Numbered from the stretch's first letter, positions 9,210 to 18,037 are shown. The stretch: 64,000 bases of DNA from an uncultured Candidatus Melainabacteria bacterium (GCA_934667125.1 CAKULF010000007.1:1-64000), one strand, 5' to 3'. Made by a program: numbers and translations. Notes: generated from the letters alone by a model not told the origin.

Positions 9210-9968
9210 ATGCTAAATCAATTTTCAAGAACCCAATTAATGTTTGGAAAGGAAAACATCGAAAAACTACACAACAGCCATGTTGCAATATTCGGCATTG
9301 GCGGAGTCGGGGGCTATAGCGTTGAAGCGCTTGTTCGCTCGGGCGTTGGGGAAATAACTTTAATTGATGATGATAAGGTTTGTTTAACAAATTTAAACAG
9401 GCAATTGTATGCCACGCTTTCAACTGTTGGGAAATATAAAGTTGATGTTGCAAAAGATAGAATTTTGGATATCAACAAAAAAGCCAAAGTTAACACCTTT
9501 AAAACTTTCTATACCCCTGAAACAAAGGATATGTTTGATTTTTCTAAATATGATTATGTAATAGACGCTATCGACACTGTTGTTGGAAAATTGAGCATTG
9601 TAGAAGAATGTTATAAAGCCAATACGCCCGTTATTTCTTCTATGGGCGCAGGAAACAAGGTTAACCCTACAATGTTTGAGGTTGATGATATTTATAACAC
9701 CTCTGTTTGCCCTTTGGCTCGTGTTATGCGACAACAATTGAAAAAAAGAAAAATTCCCAAATTAAAAGTTGTTTATTCAAAAGAAAAACCTTTAAAGCCT
9801 TTGGAAGATATGTCTATAAGTTGCAAAACGCATTGCATTTGCCCATCGGGAACTGTACATAAATGCACCAATAGAAGAGCCATCCCAAGCTCAAATGCGT
9901 TTGTACCCTCTGTTGTGGGACTAATTATCGCAGGGGAAGTTATTAAGGATTTGATTGATTATAGGTAG
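9210..9968 (+). CDS. tcdA: tRNA threonylcarbamoyladenosine dehydratase
   Basis: 252 aa of the ThiF/E1 fold. Residues about 26-36 carry the ATP-binding FGIGGVGGYS; LIDDDKV and TNLNRQL are the E1 signature; DAIDTV and CPLARVMRQQLKK match TcdA (CsdL), which cyclises t6A37 of tRNAs to ct6A using ATP. A TAGAAT box ends 6 bp before the ATG and there is no ribosome site, so the message may be leaderless. It lies 58 bp after hydE. Confidence 0.88.
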   Translation: MLNQFSRTQLMFGKENIEKLHNSHVAIFGIGGVGGYSVEALVRSGVGEITLIDDDKVCLTNLNRQLYATLSTVGKYKVDVAKDRILDINKKAKVNTFKTFYTPETKDMFDFSKYDYVIDAIDTVVGKLSIVEECYKANTPVISSMGAGNKVNPTMFEVDDIYNTSVCPLARVMRQQLKKRKIPKLKVVYSKEKPLKPLEDMSISCKTHCICPSGTVHKCTNRRAIPSSNAFVPSVVGLIIAGEVIKDLIDYR

Positions 9969-9985
9969 GTTGAGATTTAGTATAT

Positions 9986-10300
9986 TTATAAGATTTTATC
10001 TATAATAAGATTAAAAAATAAAATTATTCCACAAAAAAGAATTGCAAAAATATTCAAAGCAACAATAATATAATCTTTTTTAATCTTATTTTTCTGTTTA
10101 ATTTTTAAACCAAAAGTTACAAACAAACCAAAATACAAAACAGTAATTATAAAAACATTAAACAACGCTAACGAAAAAGCAAGAATTTGAATAAAATTCG
10201 CAATCTTTATAGATAAACATAATGTCATAAACAATAGCAAAATCGGCAATAATAGAAGCACCATTATAGATAAGAAAATAAATATAAAAAATTTTATCAA
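9986..10300 (-). CDS. Small membrane protein of unknown function
   Basis: About 104 aa, not recognised; three strongly hydrophobic segments (about 2-28, 33-62, 78-100) with a Lys-rich loop between the second and third, so an inner-membrane protein. The reading frame begins at a TTG (10300); an ATG at 10264 would remove the first half of helix 1. Convergent with tcdA and divergent from the next small gene. Confidence 0.5.
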   Translation of the reverse strand: MIKFFIFIFLSIMVLLLLPILLLFMTLCLSIKIANFIQILAFSLALFNVFIITVLYFGLFVTFGLKIKQKNKIKKDYIIVALNIFAILFCGIILFFNLIIDKIL

Positions 10301-10365
10301 TTTTATTCATAACGTTTTATGCTATCATATCCTTGAATAAATTATAATAAAAATATAAGCTTTAT

Positions 10366-10620
10366 ATGAAAAAAATAATAATCACACTCTTAATACTTCC
10401 CGTCTTTGCTATAATCCTTTTAATAACTATTATCAATTTAGCCGATAAAATAAGTCCAAGCAACTATTGTATAGAAGATGGCGATTGCTATGAGGGCGAT
10501 AAAATCAAGATTAACGAAAATGTGACGATAACTGTTAACAAAGAAAATTGTTTAAAATATCATTGGTCTTGGGACGAGAAAAGAAATATGTGCAAGGTTG
10601 ATTATAGGGATATAAGATAA
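10366..10620 (+). CDS. Small exported or membrane-anchored Cys-containing protein
   Basis: 84 aa, not recognised. Residues 4-26 form one hydrophobic helix behind two Lys, followed by about 55 polar residues with four Cys, presumably outside the membrane and able to form disulfides. TATAAG lies 6 bp before the ATG and there is no Shine-Dalgarno. Confidence 0.6.
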   Translation: MKKIIITLLILPVFAIILLITIINLADKISPSNYCIEDGDCYEGDKIKINENVTITVNKENCLKYHWSWDEKRNMCKVDYRDIR

Positions 10621-10712
10621 TTATTACGCAACATTTTATTGAACCATTTTAATAAGACATATCAACAGCAAACGGCATAAAACTTATAAATTATCCCATA
10701 TTAAATCATTTA

Positions 10713-11576
10713 TTATGCTTTGTTTGCTCGTTTTTCGTCTGATGCGTCTTTAACTTTTTTAGCAATATACGCACCAACACCAAGCGCTACTGCGCTCAAA
10801 GCATAACTAGCAAGTCCTATAGCATTAGTTTTTGCAACTTTTTTAGCTAATGTTGAATCTAAAACTTGTTTTGCCCATTGGTTACCCCTAATTGTTGCCA
10901 TTGCTTCTTCTGCTACAACGCCAAACATTGTTACCGTTGAAGCAACAGGGGCAGAGTTTCTAATAAAATTCTTTGCTTTTTGTCCAGTGGTTAATTCTTT
11001 TCCGTCTTGTGCTTTTGCTTCTTTAGTTATAGCAGGAATCATTGCAATCAAACTTGCAACAAGCATCAATGGCATTCTTGATTGTTGCATTGTTTTCCAA
11101 AAAGCAGAATTATTAAAATTAAAAGCGTGTCCTAATTCATGGAAAGCTGAAAGCGAAAATTTTTCCTTATTATAGGTTACGCTATTATTTGATGAATTAA
11201 AAAACGCATTTGCTCCATTTGCAGCAGCATCAGCCGGACTCAACATATTAACTATTGTTTTTGGCAATTTTTTAATTTGTGGCACAGAATCAGTAAGGCA
11301 GGAAAGATTATCTCTATTAGAAGCGTCAATGATTCCAACACCTTTTGTTTTTAAATTTGTAAGTTCACTCAATACTTTTTCAGAACCTTTATTTACCAAT
11401 TCAACTTGGTCTTTTGTCAAACCCGCATTGGCTTTGCTCATTCCTTTAATTATTAATAAATTTGCAGGCAATACAGCAACCATTGGTAAGCTCATAGCCG
11501 CTTGAGCTTTAAAAGAACCCAAAATATTTGGTTTTTTGTAACTATTTTGTTTAGAATTAGTGCGAGATACTTCCAT
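10713..11576 (-). CDS. Membrane protein with HExxH zinc-protease motif
   Basis: 287 aa, no named family recognised. The motif H146-E-L-G-H150 in SAFHELGHAF is the gluzincin-type zinc site, so a metallopeptidase is likely. Hydrophobic stretches at about 27-47, 165-182, 205-225 and 255-275 suggest membrane insertion. The N-terminus has LGSFKAQ at residues 19-25, similar to the FKG motif of neighbours. The Lys-rich C-terminus (KKVKDASDEKRANKA) is probably cytoplasmic. The third zinc ligand is not obvious. Confidence 0.7.
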   Translation of the reverse strand: MEVSRTNSKQNSYKKPNILGSFKAQAAMSLPMVAVLPANLLIIKGMSKANAGLTKDQVELVNKGSEKVLSELTNLKTKGVGIIDASNRDNLSCLTDSVPQIKKLPKTIVNMLSPADAAANGANAFFNSSNNSVTYNKEKFSLSAFHELGHAFNFNNSAFWKTMQQSRMPLMLVASLIAMIPAITKEAKAQDGKELTTGQKAKNFIRNSAPVASTVTMFGVVAEEAMATIRGNQWAKQVLDSTLAKKVAKTNAIGLASYALSAVALGVGAYIAKKVKDASDEKRANKA

Positions 11577-11695
11577 GTTTTTTCTTTATTAACACATCTA
11601 ACATATTTCTATAAAAACATTTTCGTCTAAAAAAATGCCTAATTTTTTATTTTTTCTCATTTCCGTTCTATAATCTACTTAAAAAAGGTAAAAAT

Positions 11696-12169
11696 ATGAA
11701 AGACTATAAAACAAACGTAATGCGTATGTTGGATAAGGCAAAAGTGCCGTATAATCACTATTGTTATGCTGATACTAACGCTATAAGCGGCGCAGACGTT
11801 GCAAAAGCGCTAAATCAAAATCCTGATAGGGTTTTTAAAACGCTTGTGACGGTTGGAAAATCTAAAAACCATTATGTTTTTCTTGTTCCTGTTGAAAAAG
11901 AGCTCGATTTAAAAAAAGCTGCAACAAGCGTGAGGGAAAAATCAATCGAAATGCTAAAAAGCAAAGAATTATTGCCTTTAACAGGTTATATTCACGGCGG
12001 ATGTTCGCCAATCGGTATGAAAAAATTTTTCAAAACCGTGATTGATTTATCGGCTCAAAATTTTGATATGATAATTTTTAGCGCAGGCAAAATCGGCTAT
12101 CAGGTTGAGGTTTCGCTTGATGATTTAAAGAAAATCATTGAATTTGAATTGTGTGATATTAAAGTTTAG
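11696..12169 (+). CDS. ybaK: Cys-tRNA(Pro)/Cys-tRNA(Cys) deacylase YbaK/EbsC
   Basis: 157 aa, the full length of the YbaK family. Conserved DRVFKTLV, the KSKNHYVFLVPV strand, and GYIHGGCSPIGMKK match the INS-superfamily editing domain, which removes mischarged Cys from tRNA-Pro in trans in the cytoplasm. AAAGGT precedes the ATG by 6 bases and TATAAT lies about 20 bp upstream. Confidence 0.92.
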   Translation: MKDYKTNVMRMLDKAKVPYNHYCYADTNAISGADVAKALNQNPDRVFKTLVTVGKSKNHYVFLVPVEKELDLKKAATSVREKSIEMLKSKELLPLTGYIHGGCSPIGMKKFFKTVIDLSAQNFDMIIFSAGKIGYQVEVSLDDLKKIIEFELCDIKV

Positions 12170-12245
12170 GAAAAAATTGTCAACTTTTGGAACGATTTTG
12201 ATGATTGGCTAAATTATTATAATAAACAATAAACTAGAATAATCT

Positions 12246-12305
12246 TCATTTTTCTCCGCACCATCTAAAGCAGTGCCAGTCGGGGTTTTGGTATATATAT
12301 TTCAT
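12246..12305 (-). pseudogene. Remnant of a Fic-family protein (DUF4172 N-terminus)
   Basis: A 19-codon ORF, MKYIYQNPDWHCFRW then CGEK and TGA, preceded by GGAGGAAAA. The first 15 residues match the conserved start of DUF4172, the N-terminal domain of many Fic/DOC AMPylators (usually xYIYQNPDWPxFxW). Nothing of the Fic domain follows on this strand, so this is the preserved translation start of a lost gene. Confidence 0.6.
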
Positions 12306-12386
12306 TTTTCCTCCGAAGATTATACGGATATTATATCATATTTTCTCCGCAAAGCAATTATTTTCAATCAGCCGTTTTAATAGAAT

Positions 12387-13712
12387 ATGGCAATTGAAAA
12401 ATTAAAAAGCACACCTTCCTATCATACATACAAAGCAAAATCCAAGCCAAAACCAACAACTCGCCCTAATTTTACCAATAAGCAAACAGCAGAATTATCG
12501 AATGGGATGCGTGCTTATAATTCAATTTTAATTAGAAGAAATCCGATTTTATTCAATAAGAAAAAGATTTCTAAGCTAAAAAATCAAGTTGCTAAAGATT
12601 TTTTCAATGAATTGAATGCAAATTCTCCGCAAAAATGCGCTTTGTTGCTTAATAACGAGGATTTTACAAGATATTGCGACTATGAATATGGAATATTTAC
12701 GGATAAATATAAATCCAAAAACGTCGAAAAGGTTGATATATTTAAAAAATCTCTTGATAATGTAGGCGAAAAAGAACTTAAAAACATTTTAGCTGCTTTA
12801 TCTAAAAGGTTGAAGTCCTTATACGGAGCTTATATTATCAACGCAATTATCCTATATTCCAATAATAAAGAGGCTTTTGAGTATTTAATCAATTCGCCCG
12901 TTGATAACAGAAAAGCTCTTTTGCCCAGATATTCAAGGGATTTGTGCGAACAAGTATTGGGCAAATTGCCACCCGATGTTGTTCAAACAATCAGCTATAA
13001 CACACTTAAAGTAATAGAAAAAGGGATAAAATCCAATTTTGATTTTTCGCCATATACAAAAGACAGCGACAGATTTTTAAATTCGCAAGAAGATGTTGAA
13101 GAAACCAGAGAATATCTTTCAAATTGCGTTTGCGAGGGCGATTTCAGGGCATATAGGGGTGAGAAGAGTTCTTGGATATTTGAAACAATTAAAATAGATA
13201 AAGATATGCAAGAAGAAATTAGGCTGTTAATCAATTCAAATCCAAATTCAAAAAGAGATATAATTTTTCCAAATAATAAAAGATATTCAGATACGGCAAA
13301 AGAAAGTATTTATAGCTACATCACAGATAATAAGAGCGATTTGACGCTAGCCGATGCTATGCTTGTTTGCAAGTATGCTGATAAAGATTTTATAGAAAAA
13401 GTTCTTAAAAAAATTGATGGTGCAACTGTGCAAGATAAAAAATTCAAATCATACACTTTGAGCAAAAATTTTGCGACCGCTTGGGCACATCACGAAGGAA
13501 AAATTCAAAGAAACAATATGGTAACCATTATTGCAGATACAACAATCAAAAAAGGTTCAAACGTTGCATACGACCCTCAAACCATTCAACACGAATTTAT
13601 TGTTAACGATAATTTAAAAACAATGACATTTAAAAATGCAAAATTTGACAACAAAACCAACACATTTTTCGTTGAAGCACAAATCGAACCCTACAGTGAT
13701 TTAAGCTTATAA
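12387..13712 (+). CDS. Putative ADP-ribosyltransferase (ART toxin fold)
   Basis: 441 aa. The C-terminal half carries the R-S-E ART pattern in order: YRG with R257, the strand S-Y-T-L-S at 355-359, and Q401-H-E403. Gln two before the catalytic Glu is the QxE form, which in C3-like exoenzymes goes with Asn (or Gln) modification rather than Arg. The N-terminal half (1-240) is helical and unassigned and includes RPNFTNK near residue 30, like the FKG motif. No signal peptide. Its last 22 bp overlap the convergent XRE gene. Target and export route unknown; toxin, effector or self-modifying enzyme all fit. Confidence 0.65.
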   Translation: MAIEKLKSTPSYHTYKAKSKPKPTTRPNFTNKQTAELSNGMRAYNSILIRRNPILFNKKKISKLKNQVAKDFFNELNANSPQKCALLLNNEDFTRYCDYEYGIFTDKYKSKNVEKVDIFKKSLDNVGEKELKNILAALSKRLKSLYGAYIINAIILYSNNKEAFEYLINSPVDNRKALLPRYSRDLCEQVLGKLPPDVVQTISYNTLKVIEKGIKSNFDFSPYTKDSDRFLNSQEDVEETREYLSNCVCEGDFRAYRGEKSSWIFETIKIDKDMQEEIRLLINSNPNSKRDIIFPNNKRYSDTAKESIYSYITDNKSDLTLADAMLVCKYADKDFIEKVLKKIDGATVQDKKFKSYTLSKNFATAWAHHEGKIQRNNMVTIIADTTIKKGSNVAYDPQTIQHEFIVNDNLKTMTFKNAKFDNKTNTFFVEAQIEPYSDLSL

Positions 13713-14023
13713 TATTGATATAAAGAGGTTATAAGCTTTTCGTCCCCTTGAATAGCGCTTGTTAATTCATCTCTCATTTTTTCCAATTGAATTTGTTCAT
13801 CTTGAAAATACAACTGCCAAGGGGCGATTTTTAGGACTGTTGAAATAGCGACAAGATTTTCGCATTGGGGATAATTATGTCCTGACTCAATTCTGGATAG
13901 ACTTTTTGTTTCAATTTTAACCAATTCAGCCAATTCGCCTTGCGACAAACCCAATTTTTTGCGGTAAAACTTGATTTTTTCACCAATATTTTTCTTTAAC
14001 CGAATAGCTTCGCTTTCAAACAT
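13691..14023 (-). CDS. XRE-family transcriptional regulator
   Basis: 110 aa from the ATG at 14023, with AAGGGG six bases upstream (a GTG two codons earlier is also open). Residues about 10-65 form the Cro/CI helix-turn-helix (GLSQGELAELVKIETKSLSRIESG). It overlaps the 3' end of the putative ART by 22 bp tail to tail and is divergent from the giant prepilin, so it may regulate either (inference). Confidence 0.85.
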   Translation of the reverse strand: MFESEAIRLKKNIGEKIKFYRKKLGLSQGELAELVKIETKSLSRIESGHNYPQCENLVAISTVLKIAPWQLYFQDEQIQLEKMRDELTSAIQGDEKLITSLYQYYKLKSL

Positions 14024-14176
14024 ACACACCCCTTTGTTGTTTTTATAATAAAGTCAAAAATGCGTATATTAAACTTATTTTAAATAAGAAAAAAACAAAA
14101 AATCTCATTTTGAATTGCTTTTTATATTATTATAAGGTAATATTTCATGTATAAATATCATTTAAAAGGGTATAAC

Positions 14177-16741
14177 ATGGAACTATCTAAAAAGATTAAT
14201 ATCCTAAAAGGCTTTTCGCTTGTGGAATTAATGATAAGTTTAATTGCTATTAGTTTAATAACTGCAGCATTTGCACCTGTTATGACAAAAAAATTGTCAA
14301 GCTTTGGAATAAATGTTGGAAGTTTTAGCGGTGGAAATAGCGGAGGCGATAATTCATCAGAAAACAAATGTCAAGGAAAACAATGTGATGATGGGTATTA
14401 TGCTAATTCTTGGGAGGGTTGCAGTTGTACTTCTTGTTCTGATGTATTTTGTAAAAAATGCGATAACAACAGTTGCAGCGAATGTTTAGATGGTTATACT
14501 CTTGTTGACGGAAAATGCGTCGGCGGAACAAAAGAATGCAGGGAAAACGGCGGAAAACCAAGCGAAGCTTGCTGCAAATCGGTGGACGCTATGTTTTTAC
14601 CCAAAGAAACAACAGGTCTAAATAATGATTTATGCATGATGAAATACAACGCATTTGATGGCACAATGGACGGAATGGTTCCATCTCAAAAAGGTGTGAA
14701 ATTAGCCAAAATAAATGAAACTTGCACAACAGGATATTGTTGTTGGAAAGGAAATGATGCTTCAAAAACTTCAAGCTCATGCACAACTTTTGACACAGTA
14801 GATAGCTACTATTCAGGTTGTCAAAGAACAATTTGCCAAGGAACAGCAGCAACAAATATTTGCCAAAACTGGGCTCCACAAAACTATGACCCTGGGGCAT
14901 GGCGTTTGCCTACTAAGGAAGAATTAACGGCAGTAAAAAACCATATAAACGATTTTTCAATCGGCAAAGGTCAAGCAGGACTTCAATTATGCGACAAATC
15001 CTCAGCTTCGGGGGTTACAAAATGCACAGAATTAAACGGAACCGGTGGAAATTCGGGTTGTTCAATTTCGGGTGGTGATGATCAAGAAAAAGACGATTGC
15101 GCCCCATATAGAATTTGGGGTCAAGGTAATAGTTATTTAGACCTAAGCAATAAAACGACTACTGTTGGAACAGAAACAAGCGCTCAAATACGCCCAAAAG
15201 GGGTTAGATGTGTCACAGCTAATGTTTTAGGCGGAACAAAAATAAAAGAACACAAAGCAGATACTTCTATAGGAGAACCCGCAAGCCAAGCGGATTGCGA
15301 CAAATATAACGCATTATTTATATCAGCAAAATACAACGGAAACCCGAAAGGCAGAAATATTTGCATTACCAAATTCAATGCACTAGATGAAAGCGGCCCG
15401 TATTTCCCTTATAATTCCTTAATTTCAAAAGCAGGTGTCAGAGTTGCCAAAAGAAATTTAGAATATTGTTCTGTTGGCTCTTGTTGTTGGATTGGCGTAA
15501 CATCAGGCTCTTATACAGCTGGAAACGGTTATAGCGGTTCAAGCAGAACGCTTTGTCAAGCAACCGCAGCAGAAAAATTATGTAATAATTATAAACCCGA
15601 TGGCACCTATAAAGGTGCTTGGCGATTGCCATATTTTGAAGAATTAAAGGTAATTGGGAAAAATTATTTATCTTACGAAACAACTTATTCTTATTTTTTA
15701 AATCAATATTTATACGCAGATGGCTTACAATTATGTGATGAAACATCATCATCGGGAGTTGCAAAATGCGCACATTTATATGGACAAGGCGGCAAAAGCG
15801 GTTGTGCTGTTAGTAACAGCGAAGCAGACGAAAACGATGATTGTATGCCTTATAAAATCTGGGGACAAGGTCTTACATATTTATCATTATCAGGAGGAAT
15901 GGCTTCAACAGGGAGCGAAACTAATGCAAATTATTATCCAAAAGGGGTTCGATGCGTGACAGATGCTCTTTTAGAAACGGCAGCAACAGACCAAACAACA
16001 GACGGTTTGGATGATAAAAAAGTTGAAGAATATCAAAAAATTTGTGATAAATATAATGCTTTATTTATTCCAAAAAAATATTTAGGCACAGAAAGAAATA
16101 TCTGCATGACTAAATACAATGCGCTTGACACAAACGGACCTTTGGCAGAATATACGGACGAAGAATTATTGAATATCTCGCCTGCCGTTAAAAGAATTAC
16201 AAGAGGCACAACATATTGTAACACAGGCAGTTGCTGTTGGGGAAGAGCAGTAACATCAGGAAGTTACACAAGCAACAATAATATGGATAGCACTTATTCA
16301 GGAGGCTCAAGAACATTATGCCAAGCAACCGCTGCGGCGTCGTTATGTGTTAATTATAGACCCGATAGCGCCACAAGCGGATATTGGCGTTTGCCAAATT
16401 TAACCGAACTAAAAAATATCGCAACTTATTTAAGCTATGAAAGCCAAATATCATACTTTTTAAATACTTATATGGGCTCAAAAGGGCTGCAATTGTGCGA
16501 TTCAAATTCATCTGTCGGAGTTGATAAATGCGCAGGATTAAATGGACAAGGCAGCAAAAGCGGTTGTGCCGTTAATAACAGCGAAGCAGACGCAAACGAT
16601 GATTGTATGCCTTATAGAATTTGGGGATCGGATAGAAGTTATTTGCAGCTATCTAACGGATTAGCAAGTACGGGGACAGAAGCCTCGACTGGCGCTAATC
16701 CAAAAGGGGTTAGGTGCGTCACCGAAATTGGTGTAAATTAG
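14177..16741 (+). CDS. Large prepilin-like protein with three WRLP domains
   Basis: 854 aa from the ATG at 14177 (AAAAGGG upstream); a start at 14147 would add ten residues. A 12-residue leader precedes the prepilin peptidase motif G-FSLVELM and a 20-residue hydrophobic helix, as in type IV pilin or type II pseudopilins. A Cys-rich EGF-like stretch (about 55-115) follows, then three related domains (about 130-350, 370-610, 620-854), each with a Cys-Cys-Trp element, a WRLP motif as in DUF1566/Lcl C-terminal domains, GLQLCD, an SGC element, a DC-PY--WG element and a final PKGVRCV. Probably a surface adhesin or minor pilin with many disulfides. A strong terminator follows. Confidence 0.8.
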   Translation: MELSKKINILKGFSLVELMISLIAISLITAAFAPVMTKKLSSFGINVGSFSGGNSGGDNSSENKCQGKQCDDGYYANSWEGCSCTSCSDVFCKKCDNNSCSECLDGYTLVDGKCVGGTKECRENGGKPSEACCKSVDAMFLPKETTGLNNDLCMMKYNAFDGTMDGMVPSQKGVKLAKINETCTTGYCCWKGNDASKTSSSCTTFDTVDSYYSGCQRTICQGTAATNICQNWAPQNYDPGAWRLPTKEELTAVKNHINDFSIGKGQAGLQLCDKSSASGVTKCTELNGTGGNSGCSISGGDDQEKDDCAPYRIWGQGNSYLDLSNKTTTVGTETSAQIRPKGVRCVTANVLGGTKIKEHKADTSIGEPASQADCDKYNALFISAKYNGNPKGRNICITKFNALDESGPYFPYNSLISKAGVRVAKRNLEYCSVGSCCWIGVTSGSYTAGNGYSGSSRTLCQATAAEKLCNNYKPDGTYKGAWRLPYFEELKVIGKNYLSYETTYSYFLNQYLYADGLQLCDETSSSGVAKCAHLYGQGGKSGCAVSNSEADENDDCMPYKIWGQGLTYLSLSGGMASTGSETNANYYPKGVRCVTDALLETAATDQTTDGLDDKKVEEYQKICDKYNALFIPKKYLGTERNICMTKYNALDTNGPLAEYTDEELLNISPAVKRITRGTTYCNTGSCCWGRAVTSGSYTSNNNMDSTYSGGSRTLCQATAAASLCVNYRPDSATSGYWRLPNLTELKNIATYLSYESQISYFLNTYMGSKGLQLCDSNSSVGVDKCAGLNGQGSKSGCAVNNSEADANDDCMPYRIWGSDRSYLQLSNGLASTGTEASTGANPKGVRCVTEIGVN

Positions 16742-16763
16742 CGTTATTTTGTGTTTGATGTAT

Positions 16764-16787
16764 CGGGGATTTTATCCCCGTTTTTTT
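16764..16787 (+). terminator. Rho-independent terminator of the large prepilin gene
   Basis: CGGGGA (16764-16769) and TCCCCG (16775-16780) with a 5-nt loop, followed by seven T. Confidence 0.92.
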
Positions 16788-16875
16788 GGTTTTTTTGATG
16801 TCAGATAGACTTGGATTATCAATCCAGCAATTATTTATTAAACTATAGTTACTACAACATTCTCGCCGAATTATC

Positions 16876-16897
16876 ACCCTGAACCCCGTTTCAGGGT
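16876..16897. repeat. REP-like palindrome copy 1
   Basis: ACCCTGAA and TTCAGGGT arms around CCCCGT. Related copies are at 17551 and 18434. Confidence 0.7.
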
Positions 16898-16938
16898 CTT
16901 CAAAATATTGAGAACCAAACAAAAATCTAAAAATTGTC

Positions 16939-17055
16939 AATTCTTCGATAGCCAGTTGTATCGAGTATTAATTTCATCAATTAGTTTAATGTTTGCATTA
17001 TGTAAAACAAAGTAAGATAACAGTATTTATTTTCAACCCTTTGGCTATCAAAGAA
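16939..17055. repeat. MITE-like element 1 (GATAGCC ends)
   Basis: Left end AATTCTTCGATAGCC (16939-16953), right end GGCTATCAAAGAA (17043-17055): imperfect terminal inverted repeats 117 bp apart. No ORF. Confidence 0.55.
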
Positions 17056-17085
17056 AACCTATAGCACAGTAAAATTATAACCAAC

Positions 17086-17221
17086 TAACCAAAACCCACA
17101 AACGAAAGGTGGGAGGGCAAGCTACCTCCATGAAACTCGGGGTGTTTTTCACGAAACCGATGTTTGTTAGCTTTCTAGTGCGCCCGACTCTCCTTTCGAG
17201 GGTTTTGGTTAATGTCATTTA
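17086..17221. ncRNA. Candidate structured RNA of unknown class
   Basis: A 136-nt segment closed by a 12-bp stem (17086-17097 with 17210-17221; inner part CCAAAACCC/GGGTTTTGG). Inside, from the plus strand: CCCAC/GTGGG, GGAGG/CCTCC, and TCGG/CCGA enclosing GTG/CAC. Its GC content is well above the surrounding sequence. It does not show tmRNA, SRP or RNase P signatures I know; 6S-like RNA cannot be excluded. Strand undecided, since the helices are near-symmetric. Confidence 0.4.
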
Positions 17222-17248
17222 GGCTTTTTCTTTTTTCTTTTGGTTCTG

Positions 17249-17283
17249 TTTTCTTTTTCTTAATGCCAAAAAGAAAAAGAAAA
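17249..17283. repeat. A/T hairpin 1
   Basis: A 13-bp perfect stem of T-C rich against A-G rich sequence (17249-17261 with 17271-17283). The flank GGTTCTG is repeated inverted (CAGAACC) beside hairpin 2 at 17905-17947, so the pair may bound one mobile segment. Confidence 0.55.
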
Positions 17284-17357
17284 TGAACAAACTAAAAGCG
17301 TAATCTATAGCCGAAGAGGGATTGGAAGTTTTGGCTATAGATAAATTTTTTGTTACA

Positions 17358-17510
17358 AATTCTTTGATAGCTGGTTTTATCTTTTTTACAAGAATTATGT
17401 TTAAAATAATTAATGATAGAGTTTTTTAAATCTCTTTGATAGCCAGTTTTTATTACAAAAATTATGTCTTTAATGGTTAATGCTGAGATAGATTTTAGCT
17501 ATCGAAGATT
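17358..17510. repeat. MITE-like element 2
   Basis: Begins AATTCTTTGATAGC (17358) and ends AGCTATCGAAGATT (17510). It consists of two tandem half-units of about 73 bp, each starting TTTGATAGCY and containing AATTATGT. Closely matched by element 3. Confidence 0.65.
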
Positions 17511-17550
17511 TACTTATTTTGTAAATTTCGTTTAGTTTTAATAATCTAAA

Positions 17551-17577
17551 GACCCTGAAACGGGGTTCAAGGCGACG
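17551..17577. repeat. REP-like palindrome copy 2
   Basis: Starts GACCCTGAAACGGGGTTCA; the right arm has diverged. Confidence 0.6.
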
Positions 17578-17698
17578 TTCGAGAGAGGACGTTGGGGTAG
17601 CTATGAGTGTTGAATAATTGTTGGATTAGTAAATCCAACCTACGATTTTAGGGATTTCTTTGATAGCCAAGGTTTTTCATTTTTTTGTTTTGCATTCA

Positions 17699-17857
17699 AA
17701 ATTCTTTGATAACTAGGTTTTATCTTTATTTTTATAAGAATTATGTTTAAAATAATTAATTACAGAGTTTTTTGAATTTCTGCGATAACCAGTTTTTATT
17801 ACAAAAATTATGTCTTGAATAGTTAATGCTGAAATAAATTTTGGCTATCGAAGAATT
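17699..17857. repeat. MITE-like element 3
   Basis: Direct repeat of element 2 about 340 bp away, with the same two half-units and right end GGCTATCGAAGAATT. Confidence 0.65.
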
Positions 17858-17904
17858 AATTACAATAAAATTAATCATCCAAACTTTCGCATTTCATTTG
17901 TTCA

Positions 17905-17947
17905 TTTTTCTTTTCTTTGTTCAGACGCCGATCAAAGAAAAGAAAAA
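17905..17947. repeat. A/T hairpin 2
   Basis: A 15-bp perfect stem (17905-17919 with 17933-17947), loop 13 nt, T/C-rich left arm. See hairpin 1. Confidence 0.6.
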
Positions 17948-18037
17948 CAGAACCAAAAATTTCTTAGCTCTTGGCGAGGAACGAGCCTTAGAGATAAGTT
18001 ATGCTGTGCAGGAAAAGAAAGACGGCTTTGGGCTTAT

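Noticed and set aside
17358..17857. CRISPR-like or tandem-array interpretation of the direct repeats
   Set aside because: Only two copies, 150 bp each, diverged and with inverted ends, which fits small mobile elements better.
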